From Lentzea kentuckyensis (GTDB taxonomy: Bacteria; Actinomycetota; Actinomycetes; Mycobacteriales; Pseudonocardiaceae), in contig NZ_MUYM01000108.1 in assembly GCF_002150765.1 (NCBI RefSeq), forward strand, positions 1 to 48,196: a stretch of 48,196 bases of DNA, written 5' to 3'. The translations under genes and the position numbers were made by a program. This document shows positions 15,896-23,862 of this stretch, piece by piece (position 1 is the stretch's first letter; each line of letters opens with the position of its first letter). A model generated the notes under the pieces. The model was not told the DNA's origin. It ran no database searches and worked only from the letters and a program-made list of their open reading frames with translations.

Positions 15896-16329
15896 GAGCC
15901 GGCGAGAGCGGCGCGGCACCGGTTGAGCAGGTCGTGCAGCGCGGTTCGCTCGTCCTTGTCGAGCCTGCTCACCATGCGTTCCTCGATCGCCGCGATCTCG
16001 GTGGCGTGCTCCTTCAGGAACGTCCTGCCCTTGTCCGTGAGGCTGATCAGCAACCTCCTGCCGTGTGCGGGGTCCTGCTCGCGGGCGATCAGCTCACGCC
16101 GTTCGAGTGCGGCGACCATGTCGGTCATCGTCTGCGCCGTCACGAACGACTTCCGCGCCAGTTCCGCTGACGTGAGGCCGTCGCGGCCGGCCAGCACCGT
16201 CAGCGCCGTGTACTGCACGGTCGTCACGCCGGCCGGACGCAGCACCTCGTCCATCAGTGCGCGCACCGCCAGCTCCACCTGCTTGATCTCGTACATCAGC
16301 GACGGTCGCAAGTGCCTCACCCTCCACAT
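15892..16329 (-). CDS. MarR-family transcriptional regulator
   Basis: This 145-aa protein has a winged helix-turn-helix (GLTSAELARKSFVTAQTMTDMVAALERRELIAREQ at about 50-85). The wing carries the classic DPAHGRRLLISLTDKG sequence, and a C-terminal dimerisation helix follows. The ATG at 16329 with GGGGAGA just upstream is preferred; a GTG three codons later is possible. It is divergent from the aldehyde dehydrogenase gene across 47 nt, so it probably represses that operon in response to an aromatic or aldehyde ligand. A small repeat, CCTGT-c-ACAGG (16353-16363), lies between the two starts. Confidence 0.9.
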   Translation of the reverse strand: MWRVRHLRPSLMYEIKQVELAVRALMDEVLRPAGVTTVQYTALTVLAGRDGLTSAELARKSFVTAQTMTDMVAALERRELIAREQDPAHGRRLLISLTDKGRTFLKEHATEIAAIEERMVSRLDKDERTALHDLLNRCRAALAGS

Positions 16330-16376
16330 CGCTCTCCCCGATCACAGCGAAGCCTGTCACAGGAAGGCAAATCCAC

Positions 16377-17855
16377 ATGACCACAGTCGACGACCGGCCC
16401 GCCGCAACGGTGCGGCGCCCCGACGTCACGCCTGGGCGGTTGTTCATCGGGGGCGAGTGGCGGGAGCCGGCGGAAGGCGGGCGGATCAACGTCGTCGACC
16501 CGTCCACGGGCGCTGTGGTCACGTCGGTGGCCAGGGGTTCGACGGCGGACGTCAACGACGCGGTCGACGCGGCGCGCGAGGCGTTCGAGGGCTGGGCGGC
16601 CACGCCGGGCAGGCAGCGGGCGCGGGTGCTGCACCGGGTCGCGGACGTGGTGCGGGCCAGGGCGGACGAACTGGTGGCGGTGGAGAGCCTCGATGTCGGC
16701 AAGCCGGTTTCGTTGTGCCGGCCGGTCGACGTGGAGACGACCGCGGAGCAGTACGAGTACTACGCGGCGCTGGCGCAGGGCATCGACGGGGCCACGCGGC
16801 AGATTCCCATTCCTGCACACGCTTACACGCGGCGCGAACCGGTCGGGGTGGTCGCGGCGATCACGCCGTTCAACTTTCCGCTGATCCTGTCGAGCTCGAA
16901 GATCGCGCCCGCGCTCGCGGCCGGCAACGCGGTGGTGCACAAGCCGGCTGAGGACACGCCGCTCAGCGCGTTGCTGATGGCCGAGATCTTCGCCGAGGCC
17001 GGTGTGCCGGCGGGTGTGGTCAACGTGGTGACCGGGTACGGCACCGAGATCGGCGAACACCTGTTGCGCCACCCCGGCGTCGACAAGGTGGCCTTCACCG
17101 GATCCACGGCCGTCGGCAGGCACGCGGCGAGTGTGGCGGGGGCCCAGCTCAAGCCGATGACGATGGAGCTGGGCGGCAACGCGGCGCACATCATCTTCGA
17201 GGACGCGGATCTGGAGAAGGCGATCGGCGCGGCCATCAAGGGATTCGTGTTCAACACCGGCCAGTTCTGCATGGGCGGTCCCCGGTTGCTCGTCGCGGCG
17301 CCGTTGTACGACGCCGTCGTCGAGGCGCTCGCCGACGCCGTGCCGCACGTCCCGCTCGGTGACCCGTTCGACCCGGCCACCGTCATCGGGCCGATGGCCG
17401 GCGAACGTCATCTCTCCAAAGTGGAAGGCTATGTCGCACAGGCGAAGGCGGCCGGCGGCCGGATCGTCGCAGGCGGGCAGCGGGCCGACCGCGACGGGTT
17501 CTTCTTCCACCCCACGGTGATCGCGGATCTGCCGGACAGCTCCCCCGTCGTGCAGGAGGAGATCTTCGGGCCGGTGCTGACCGTGCAGCGGTTCGACACC
17601 GAGGACGAGGCCATCGCCATGGCCAACGGCACTTCCTACGGCCTCGCCGCCGGCCTGCAGACCGAGAACCTCGCCCGTGCCCACCGGGTCGCCGCCCGGC
17701 TGCAGGCGGGCATCGTCTGGGTCAACGACTGGGCGATGCTCGACCCCGCGATCCCGTTCGGCGGCGTCAAGGACTCCGGTTACGGCCGCGAGTACGGCCC
17801 CGAGGCACTGGCCGCCTACACCCGCACCAAGTCCGTCGTCATCTCGCTGGCCTGA
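16377..17855 (+). CDS. NAD(P)-dependent aldehyde dehydrogenase
   Basis: This 492-aa protein of normal family length has the catalytic Glu264 in MELGGN and the catalytic Cys298 in GQFCMGG. The cofactor-binding signature is FTGSTAVGRHAA, and the conserved PFNFPL block is also present. It oxidises an aldehyde to its acid. The ATG at 16377 has AGGAAGG upstream. The alcohol dehydrogenase gene follows 10 nt after its stop, so the pair would oxidise an alcohol to an acid in two steps. Sequence similarity in motifs to benzaldehyde/vanillin dehydrogenases suggests an aromatic substrate, which is an inference. Confidence 0.92.
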   Translation: MTTVDDRPAATVRRPDVTPGRLFIGGEWREPAEGGRINVVDPSTGAVVTSVARGSTADVNDAVDAAREAFEGWAATPGRQRARVLHRVADVVRARADELVAVESLDVGKPVSLCRPVDVETTAEQYEYYAALAQGIDGATRQIPIPAHAYTRREPVGVVAAITPFNFPLILSSSKIAPALAAGNAVVHKPAEDTPLSALLMAEIFAEAGVPAGVVNVVTGYGTEIGEHLLRHPGVDKVAFTGSTAVGRHAASVAGAQLKPMTMELGGNAAHIIFEDADLEKAIGAAIKGFVFNTGQFCMGGPRLLVAAPLYDAVVEALADAVPHVPLGDPFDPATVIGPMAGERHLSKVEGYVAQAKAAGGRIVAGGQRADRDGFFFHPTVIADLPDSSPVVQEEIFGPVLTVQRFDTEDEAIAMANGTSYGLAAGLQTENLARAHRVAARLQAGIVWVNDWAMLDPAIPFGGVKDSGYGREYGPEALAAYTRTKSVVISLA

Positions 17856-17865
17856 GGAGAAGTCC

Positions 17866-18975
17866 ATGTCCACGACAACGACGGCGGCCGTGGTCGAGTC
17901 CGCCGGTTCCGGGTTCACGCTCTCCGAGGTGACGCTGGACGACCTGCGCCCGGAGGAGATCCGCGTCCGCGTCACCGCGGCCGGCATCTGCCACACCGAC
18001 CTCGGCGTCGCGGGCGGCCACCTGCCGTTCCCGCTGCCCGGCGTGCTCGGTCACGAGGGCGCCGGGATCGTCGAGGAGGTCGGCGCCGCGGTCACCAAGG
18101 TCGCCGCGGGCGATCGGGTGCTGCTGAGCTACACCTCCTGCGGCCGCTGCCCGAACTGCCGCGAAGGTCACCCGGCCTACTGCGACACCTGGCTGCCGTC
18201 GAACCTCATCGGCGGCGAACGCGCCGACGGGACGTCGCCGATCTCCCGTGACGGCGTCCCGCTCGGCGGCCACTTCTTCGGTCAGTCGAGCTTCGCCCAC
18301 CACGCCGTCGTCGACGAACGCAGCGTCGTGAAGGCCCCCGCCGACGCGCCGCTCGACCTGCTCGCCCCGCTCGGCTGCGGGGTCATGACCGGTGCGGGTG
18401 CCGTCTGGAACGTGCTGGCCCCACGGCCCGGCGCCACGCTGCTCGTCACCGGGGCGGGCGCGGTCGGGCTGTCTGCGGTCATGGCGGCCCGGCTCACCCC
18501 CGCGACCCGGATCATCGCGGTCGACCGGATGCCGGGACGGCTGGCGCTCGCCACCGAACTCGGCGCCACCGACACCGTCGACACCACGCACACCGACCTC
18601 GGCGAGGCGATCGCGAAACTCACGTCCGGCCGCGGCGTCGACGGCGTCGTGGAGACCACCGGCAACGCCGACGTGCTCGGCGTGGCGATCTCCTCGCTCG
18701 CGACCCGCGGCACCGCGGTGATCGTCGGCGCGCCCGCGTTCGGCACGCAGGTGCCGGTCAACGTGAACTTCATGCTGCCCGGCCGCCGGGTCGTCGGGCT
18801 CACCATGGGCGACGCCGAGACGCAGTCGCTGATTCCGGTGCTCGTCGAGCTCGTCGCCGCCGGCCGGCTGCCGATCGACCGGCTCATCACCCACTACGAG
18901 TTCGGGCAGATCCAGCAGGCGGTCGACGACGCACTGGCGGGCGTGACGATCAAACCGGTGCTGCGGCTGGAGTGA
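17866..18975 (+). CDS. Zinc-dependent alcohol dehydrogenase, aryl-alcohol type
   Basis: This 369-aa MDR-family enzyme has catalytic zinc ligands in GICHTD and GHEGAG and the structural zinc cluster CGRCPNCREGHPAYC. The nucleotide-binding motif is GAGAVG. The long segment after the structural zinc (GGERADGTSPISRDG...FFGQSSFA) is typical of benzyl/aryl-alcohol dehydrogenases and class III-like enzymes. The ATG at 17866 has GAGGAGA upstream. It is the second gene of the MarR-controlled operon and would feed its aldehyde product to the dehydrogenase before it. There is no hairpin directly after it. Confidence 0.92.
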   Translation: MSTTTTAAVVESAGSGFTLSEVTLDDLRPEEIRVRVTAAGICHTDLGVAGGHLPFPLPGVLGHEGAGIVEEVGAAVTKVAAGDRVLLSYTSCGRCPNCREGHPAYCDTWLPSNLIGGERADGTSPISRDGVPLGGHFFGQSSFAHHAVVDERSVVKAPADAPLDLLAPLGCGVMTGAGAVWNVLAPRPGATLLVTGAGAVGLSAVMAARLTPATRIIAVDRMPGRLALATELGATDTVDTTHTDLGEAIAKLTSGRGVDGVVETTGNADVLGVAISSLATRGTAVIVGAPAFGTQVPVNVNFMLPGRRVVGLTMGDAETQSLIPVLVELVAAGRLPIDRLITHYEFGQIQQAVDDALAGVTIKPVLRLE

Positions 18976-19111
18976 GACGGCCGCACAGACGAGGTCCGCG
19001 TGCGGTTCCCGTTCGACACCCGCGGGAAGGTTGACGTTCGACAAAACATTGACGACCGTCACCAATCTGAATACCTTCGGGCTTCCGGAATCCCTGACCC
19101 GGAGGTCGACG

Positions 19112-20029
19112 ATGACCGCACGCGGAACCATGTTCACCACGCTCGTCAGCATTCTGATCACCGTCGCCGGCGTCCTGCTCGCGCCATCGGCGTCCGCCGC
19201 GTCGTTGGTCGAGGTGACCAACTTCGGCAACAATCCCGGCGGGATGCGCATGCACGTCTACGTGCCGGACGCGCGCCCGGCCCAGCCCGCGATCGTGGTC
19301 GCCATGCACGGTTGCGGCGGCTCGGGTCCCGGCTTCTACTCGGGCAGCGAGTTCGCCTCGCTCGCCAACAGGTACGGGTTCATCGTCATCTACCCGAGCG
19401 CACAACAGCAGGCCGGGTTCGGCAAGTGCTTCGACACCTGGTCCGCCGCGGCGAAACGTCGTGGCGGCGGCAGCGATCCCGTCTCGATCGTCTCGATGGT
19501 GACCTACACCCAGCAACGCTACGGCGGCGACCCGAGCCGGGTCTTCGCCACGGGGTCGTCCTCCGGCGGCATGATGACCCAGCACATGCTCGCCCTTTAC
19601 CCGGACGTGTTCAAGGCGGGCGCGGCGTTCATGGGCGTGCCCTTCAACTGCTTCGCCAACGCCGCCGACTTCCCGCCGCCCGGCAGCAAGTGCACCAACG
19701 GAACCATGAACCGCACCCCGCAGCAGTGGGGTGACGCGGTCCGGCAGGCCTACCCCGGCTACACCGGCCCGCGGCCGCGAATCCAGCTGTGGCACGGCAC
19801 CAACGACACTCTCGTGCCGTACTCGCTGCTGCAGGAATCGATCGAGCAGTGGACCAACGTGTTCGGCCTGAGCCAGACACCGACGTCCACCGACACCCCG
19901 CGCGCCGGCTGGAACCGCCGCCGCTACGCCGACAAGGTCGAGGCCTACAGCATCCAGGGCGCCGGGCACAGCCTGCCGTCGACCGGGATGGCCGCCGTCG
20001 CGCTGCAGTTCTTCGGCATCGCCAGCTGA
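19112..20029 (+). CDS. Secreted esterase, PHB depolymerase / CE1-type
   Basis: This 305-aa protein has a signal peptide (about 1-28, hydrophobic core LVSILITVAGVLLA, cut near SASA). An alpha/beta-hydrolase domain of the Esterase_PHB family follows: AMHGCGGSG oxyanion block, nucleophile elbow GSSSGG with Ser150, HGTNDTLVPY with the acidic residue, and GAGHSLP with the histidine. Family members are extracellular acetylxylan or feruloyl esterases, or short-chain PHB depolymerases. The ATG at 19112 with GGAGG upstream starts the signal peptide, so the longer frame from 19031 is rejected. No binding module is attached. Confidence 0.87.
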   Translation: MTARGTMFTTLVSILITVAGVLLAPSASAASLVEVTNFGNNPGGMRMHVYVPDARPAQPAIVVAMHGCGGSGPGFYSGSEFASLANRYGFIVIYPSAQQQAGFGKCFDTWSAAAKRRGGGSDPVSIVSMVTYTQQRYGGDPSRVFATGSSSGGMMTQHMLALYPDVFKAGAAFMGVPFNCFANAADFPPPGSKCTNGTMNRTPQQWGDAVRQAYPGYTGPRPRIQLWHGTNDTLVPYSLLQESIEQWTNVFGLSQTPTSTDTPRAGWNRRRYADKVEAYSIQGAGHSLPSTGMAAVALQFFGIAS

Positions 20030-20034
20030 TCCGT

Positions 20035-20076
20035 CGTGAGTGGTTTCCGTTGCCAGTGCGGCGGAAACCACTCACG
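20035..20076. terminator. Terminator between convergent genes
   Basis: Perfect 15-bp arms, CGTGAGTGGTTTCCG (20035-20049) and its complement (20062-20076), surround a 12-nt loop just after the esterase stop. The right arm overlaps the last codons of the leftward dehydrogenase-like gene. Confidence 0.75.
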
Positions 20077-21172
20077 GCCGGGCTGGACCAGCTTCCAGGC
20101 GCCCTCCGGCGCGGACCAGGCCGCGTCCCGTGGTCAGGGGCAGGTCGAGCGCGGTGAGCAGGCCGGGCGGGGCCTCGACGACCGCGGGGACGGCGTTCAC
20201 CAGACGCATCGCGGTGGACGCCACCCCCGCGGTGTTGTGGTCGCCGTCCCCGCCGGTCAGCCGCAGGTCCAGCACGTAGTTGGGTTCGCCAGTGATCTCC
20301 ACGCGGTAGCAGCCGGTGCCGGCCGGCTGCGGCCAGTCCGGCGCGAGGTCCGGCCGCAGCCTGGTGACGTGTTCGAGCACCAGCACGGGTTCGCCCGCGA
20401 TCATGCCGCTGACGGTGAACCGCAGTGCCGCCATGGTGCCCGCCTCGATCGTGCGGCCCGCGGCGGTGAACGGTTCGGGCGCCGGGAACCGCTCGTGGTG
20501 TTCGGCGACCGAGTCCAGCTCGACGTCCAGGCCGGCGGCCAGTTGGCGGACCACGCTGCCCCAGGCGAGCGTGAGCACGCCGGGTTGCAGCAGCAGCGGG
20601 GTGTGGTCGGGCGTCGAGCCGAAGCCCATGATGTCGAACAGCACCAACGGGTTGTCGTAGGTGGAGTAGTCCAGGATCTCCGAGCAGCGGAGGAGGTCGA
20701 TGCGCTGGCAGGTGCCGGACAGCAGCAGCGGCAACCAGTCGTTGGCCCAGCCGGGGTCGATTCCGTTGACCCACAACGAACTTCCGCCCTCGGCCGCAGC
20801 CTGGCGGACGGGCTCGACCAACTCGGGCGGCACGGTGCCGTCCGGATAGGACAGGAACACCGGACCGCTGGCCACCACGTTGATCCCGGCCCGCAGCAAC
20901 AGGCACAGGTCGTCGATCGCCTCGGTCAGCCGGTGGTCGGCCATCGCCGTGTAGACCACGCAGTCGGGTTTCGCCGCGATCAGCGCGGCGGCGTCCGTGG
21001 TGGCGAGGACCCCGACCGAGTCCACGCCGGCCAGTTCCCCCGCGTCGCGGCCGTTCTTGGCCGGGTTGGACACCCACACGCCCGCCAGTTCCAGAGCGGG
21101 GTGGTCGATGATGCCGCGCAATGCCCACTTGCCGACGTTGCCGGTGCTCCACTGCACCACGCGATGCGCCAC
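20072..21172 (-). CDS. Dihydrodipicolinate reductase-fold / NAD(P)H-dependent amine dehydrogenase-like protein
   Basis: This 366-aa protein begins with a dinucleotide-binding fold (VVQWSTGNVGKWALRGIIDHP; G-x-x-G-x-x-A/G type). It continues through VVYTAMADHR and INVVASGPVF, with the NGIDPGWANDWLP block of the 2,4-diaminopentanoate/amine dehydrogenase family. Members reduce imines or oxidise amines with NAD(P). Many actinobacterial copies are simply called 'dihydrodipicolinate reductase N-terminal domain' proteins. The GTG at 21172 has GAGGAG upstream and lies 10 nt after the SDR gene, so the two form an operon divergent from tetR. Confidence 0.75.
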   Translation of the reverse strand: MAHRVVQWSTGNVGKWALRGIIDHPALELAGVWVSNPAKNGRDAGELAGVDSVGVLATTDAAALIAAKPDCVVYTAMADHRLTEAIDDLCLLLRAGINVVASGPVFLSYPDGTVPPELVEPVRQAAAEGGSSLWVNGIDPGWANDWLPLLLSGTCQRIDLLRCSEILDYSTYDNPLVLFDIMGFGSTPDHTPLLLQPGVLTLAWGSVVRQLAAGLDVELDSVAEHHERFPAPEPFTAAGRTIEAGTMAALRFTVSGMIAGEPVLVLEHVTRLRPDLAPDWPQPAGTGCYRVEITGEPNYVLDLRLTGGDGDHNTAGVASTAMRLVNAVPAVVEAPPGLLTALDLPLTTGRGLVRAGGRLEAGPARP

Positions 21173-21182
21173 GGGGGTCTCC

Positions 21183-21971
21183 TCAGAGATCGGGAAGGTT
21201 GAAGTCGAGATTGGGCGCGCCGATCCCGCCGTCGACCCGCAGCACCGAGCCCGTGGTGTAGCCGGACGCCCGCGACGCCAGGAACAGCACCGCGGCCGCG
21301 ACCTCGTCGGGGTGACCCAGCCGGCGCAGCGGGGTCGCCTGTTCCATCGCGGTCCTGATCTTCTCGTCGCGCGCCACGACGTCCAGCGCCGACGTGTGCA
21401 CCGAGCCCACGTCGATCGCGTTGACCCTGATCCGCGGTGCGAGATCCGTGGCGGCCAGGTGCGTGTAGTGGGTCAGGGCCGCTTTCGCCGTGCCGTACGC
21501 CAGGAAGCCGCGCCCGGCGAGCCTGCCCATCACAGAGGCGATGTTGACCACCGCTCCGCCACCGCCGGCGAGCATGTGCGGGACCGCCGCGACGGTCAGC
21601 GCGTGCGCGGTGGTGACGTTGAAGTGGAAGGCGTCTTCCAGGAAGTCCGGCGTCGTCGTCAGGAACGTGTTCGGCAGGGTGCCGCCGACGTTGTTCACCA
21701 CGACGTCAAGACGCCCGAACCGTTCGAAGGCCGTGTGCGCCAACGATGCCACAGCGTCCACATCGGACAGATCCGCCGCGACGACGACGGCCCGCCGCCC
21801 CATCGCCTCGATCCGGCCGGCCACCTCGTCCAGCTGCTCCGCGGTGCGCGCACTGATCACCACGTCCGCGCCGGCCTCCGCCAGCGCCATCGCCGACGCC
21901 GCACCGATTCCGCGGCCCGCGCCGGTCACCACCGCCACCGCGTCGGGCAGCGCGAACATGTCCGTCACCAC
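21183..21971 (-). CDS. Short-chain dehydrogenase/reductase (SDR)
   Basis: This classical SDR of about 258-262 aa has TGAGRGIG for cofactor binding, NNVGG, a catalytic serine in NIASVMG and YGTAK (Tyr-x-x-x-Lys). The C-terminus GSVLRVDGGIG is typical. Start choice is open: GTG at 21971 or the more usual ATG at 21959 (MFALPDAVAVVTG). Neither has a clear ribosome binding site, and initiation may be leaderless. It is the first gene of the operon divergent from tetR and oxidises or reduces an unidentified hydroxyl/keto group. Confidence 0.88.
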   Translation of the reverse strand: MVTDMFALPDAVAVVTGAGRGIGAASAMALAEAGADVVISARTAEQLDEVAGRIEAMGRRAVVVAADLSDVDAVASLAHTAFERFGRLDVVVNNVGGTLPNTFLTTTPDFLEDAFHFNVTTAHALTVAAVPHMLAGGGGAVVNIASVMGRLAGRGFLAYGTAKAALTHYTHLAATDLAPRIRVNAIDVGSVHTSALDVVARDEKIRTAMEQATPLRRLGHPDEVAAAVLFLASRASGYTTGSVLRVDGGIGAPNLDFNLPDL

Positions 21972-21981
21972 GTGGCCAGCG

Positions 21982-21999
21982 TTAAGCGCTCGTGCTTAA
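21982..21999. promoter_or_regulatory. TetR-type operator between SDR and tetR genes
   Basis: TTAAGC-N6-GCTTAA is a perfect repeat with 6-bp arms in the 58-nt divergent space. It overlaps the expected leftward promoter (a TTGACT box on the minus strand at 22006-22001), so a repressor bound there would block the SDR operon. Confidence 0.55.
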
Positions 22000-22029
22000 A
22001 AGTCAAGAAGTGCGTGTTAACGTAGTGAG

Positions 22030-22659
22030 GTGGCCAGCGCGGACGCCAGGGAGCGGATCATCGTCGCCGCCGAGCGGTTGATCGCCGAGCGGGGCGTCGA
22101 CGTGCCGTTGCGCGACATCGCGACGGCCGCGGGGCAACGCAACAACTCCGCGGTGCAGTACCACTTCGGTTCCAGGGACGGGTTGATCGACGCCGTCGCC
22201 GAGCACCGCATCGCCGACCTGGAGCACCACCGCCTGGAGCTGCTCACCGAGGCCGAGGCGGCCGGCGCGGCGCAGGACGTCCGCGCTCTGGTCTCGGCGC
22301 TGGTCGTACCGATGCTGACCGTCCCCTACGAGCACGGCGCCACCCACTACGCCCGGTTCCTCGAACAGGTCCGCACCCACCCCGCACTGGCCGCGGACAC
22401 CAACCTCGACCGGGCGGGACGGGCCGCGGTCCGGCTGATCATCATGCGCCTCGACCGCGCGCTGCACGACCTGCCGCCCGCGGTGCGGCGCCGCCGGTTG
22501 CGCGTCCTGCCCACCGTGCTCTTCGCCCTGCTCGCCGACCGCGAACGGGCCGTCCGCGCGGGCGACGTGCCGCCGGACGACCCGCACTCGGCCGCGGAGC
22601 TGGTGGACCTGGTGATCGGCATGCTCACCGCACCGGTGTCCACCGCCGCGCCGGCCTGA
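22030..22659 (+). CDS. TetR-family transcriptional regulator
   Basis: This 209-aa protein has an N-terminal TetR helix-turn-helix at about 10-55 (RIIVAAERLIAERGVDVPLRDIATAAGQRNNSAVQYHF-like). A variable helical ligand domain rich in Leu, Ala and Arg follows. The GTG at 22030 is the only start that gives the complete DNA-binding domain. It is divergent from the SDR/amine-dehydrogenase-like operon, whose start region holds the palindrome it probably binds. Its effector is unknown. It ends 10 nt before the convergent SGNH hydrolase gene. Confidence 0.9.
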   Translation: MASADARERIIVAAERLIAERGVDVPLRDIATAAGQRNNSAVQYHFGSRDGLIDAVAEHRIADLEHHRLELLTEAEAAGAAQDVRALVSALVVPMLTVPYEHGATHYARFLEQVRTHPALAADTNLDRAGRAAVRLIIMRLDRALHDLPPAVRRRRLRVLPTVLFALLADRERAVRAGDVPPDDPHSAAELVDLVIGMLTAPVSTAAPA

Positions 22660-22669
22660 CCGTCGTGGG

Positions 22670-23758
22670 TCAGGGCCTCCACTGCTGGTTGGACTGACCG
22701 GAACAGGACCACAGGATCAGCTGCGTGCCGTTGGCGGAACCGTTGGCATTGGCGTCGAGACACAGACCGGACAGCGCGTTGGTGATCGTGCCGACGGTGG
22801 TGACGTTCCACTGCTGGTTCGCCCCGCCGGTGCAGTCCCAGATCGCGACGCGGGTGCCGTTGGAGGTGCCCCAGCCGGAGGCTTCCAGGCACTTCGAGCC
22901 GTAGACCGTCAGCTGCTTGCCGGAGGTGTAGGTCCAGCTCTGGTTGCTCCCGCCGTGGCAGTCCCACAGCTGGACCTGGGTGCCGTTGGTCGTCGTCGCC
23001 CCCGGGACGTCGACGCACCGGCCGGAAGGCACGCCGACGATCTGCCTGCTCGTGGAGTCACCGATGCTGCCCGGCACCGAGCGCAACGCGGCGTACCAGG
23101 TCGCGGCCATCTTGTCGTAGCCGGTCGCGGTCGGGTGGACGCCGTCGATCAGGTCGGCCGTGGTGAGCGCGGAGTGCATGTCCACCAGATGCACGCGCTT
23201 GCCGGCGTTCACCTTGCTCTGCACCATGCCCGGGATCGTGGCGTTGTACGCGCGGGCGGCGGACTCCTGCCCCTCGTTGGTCAGCGGGATGATCGTCGCG
23301 ACGAACACCTCGGCGTTGGGCGCGGTCGCGGTGATGCGGTCGACCAGAGCGGACAGCCGTGCGGGCGCGTTGGGCAGATCGCGGTTCTGGAGCACGTCGT
23401 TGGTGCCGATGTGCAGCAGCACGGTGCGGGGGTTCGTGGCGCCGAGCCAGGACACGATGTTCGCGTCGATCTGGTCGATGCGCCAGCCGGGATGGCCCTC
23501 GTGGTCGTGGTCGCCCAGCGACGAGGGACCGTTGAACTGCGAGCCGACGAGGTCGACGCGGTAGTTCCCGCCACCGAACCGCTGCCACAGCCCGATGCGG
23601 TAGCCACCAGGGACCTGCGTGCCCTCGGTGATCGAGTCGCCCAGCGGCATCACCCGAGTTCCACCGTTGGACTCCGCGGTCGCCGGCACAGCGGCGGACA
23701 GTGTGGCGGCGAGCAGAGCGGCGGCACAGACGCCGAGTCGTCGTAAGGAGGCCTGCAT
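22670..23758 (-). CDS. Secreted SGNH/GDSL hydrolase with C-terminal ricin-type lectin domain
   Basis: This 362-aa protein has a signal peptide (about 1-29, cut after ATA). The SGNH domain carries the nucleophile Ser42 in GDSITEG, the Gly and Asn blocks (including GTND), and Asp205-His208 in DGVHP. From about 235 to the end is a ricin B-type beta-trefoil with three QxW-like repeats (NQSW, NQQW, NQQW). It is probably an extracellular carbohydrate esterase (acetyl-xylan type) targeted to polysaccharide by the lectin. The ATG at 23758 has GGGAGA upstream. A long operator-like repeat sits upstream. Confidence 0.9.
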   Translation of the reverse strand: MQASLRRLGVCAAALLAATLSAAVPATAESNGGTRVMPLGDSITEGTQVPGGYRIGLWQRFGGGNYRVDLVGSQFNGPSSLGDHDHEGHPGWRIDQIDANIVSWLGATNPRTVLLHIGTNDVLQNRDLPNAPARLSALVDRITATAPNAEVFVATIIPLTNEGQESAARAYNATIPGMVQSKVNAGKRVHLVDMHSALTTADLIDGVHPTATGYDKMAATWYAALRSVPGSIGDSTSRQIVGVPSGRCVDVPGATTTNGTQVQLWDCHGGSNQSWTYTSGKQLTVYGSKCLEASGWGTSNGTRVAIWDCTGGANQQWNVTTVGTITNALSGLCLDANANGSANGTQLILWSCSGQSNQQWRP

Positions 23759-23774
23759 GATGATCTCCCGTTCC

Positions 23775-23810
23775 GTTCACCATGTTAAGTGAGCGCTAAC
23801 ATTGGTGAAC
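23775..23810. promoter_or_regulatory. Long LacI-like inverted repeat upstream of the SGNH-lectin gene
   Basis: Outer arms GTTCACC and GGTGAAC, and inner arms ATGTTA (23782-23787) and TAACAT, make a 36-nt, nearly symmetrical element centred on AGTGAGCGC. The inner part (TGTTAAGTGAGCGCTAACA) has the appearance of actinobacterial LacI-family operators at glycan-utilisation genes. A related sequence, TGTTAACGCTCAC, lies at 23854-23866. Confidence 0.6.
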
Positions 23811-23862
23811 GATGGGATTGGGAGTCAAGACTTCAGCCATTTGAGATGAGAGCTGTTAACGC

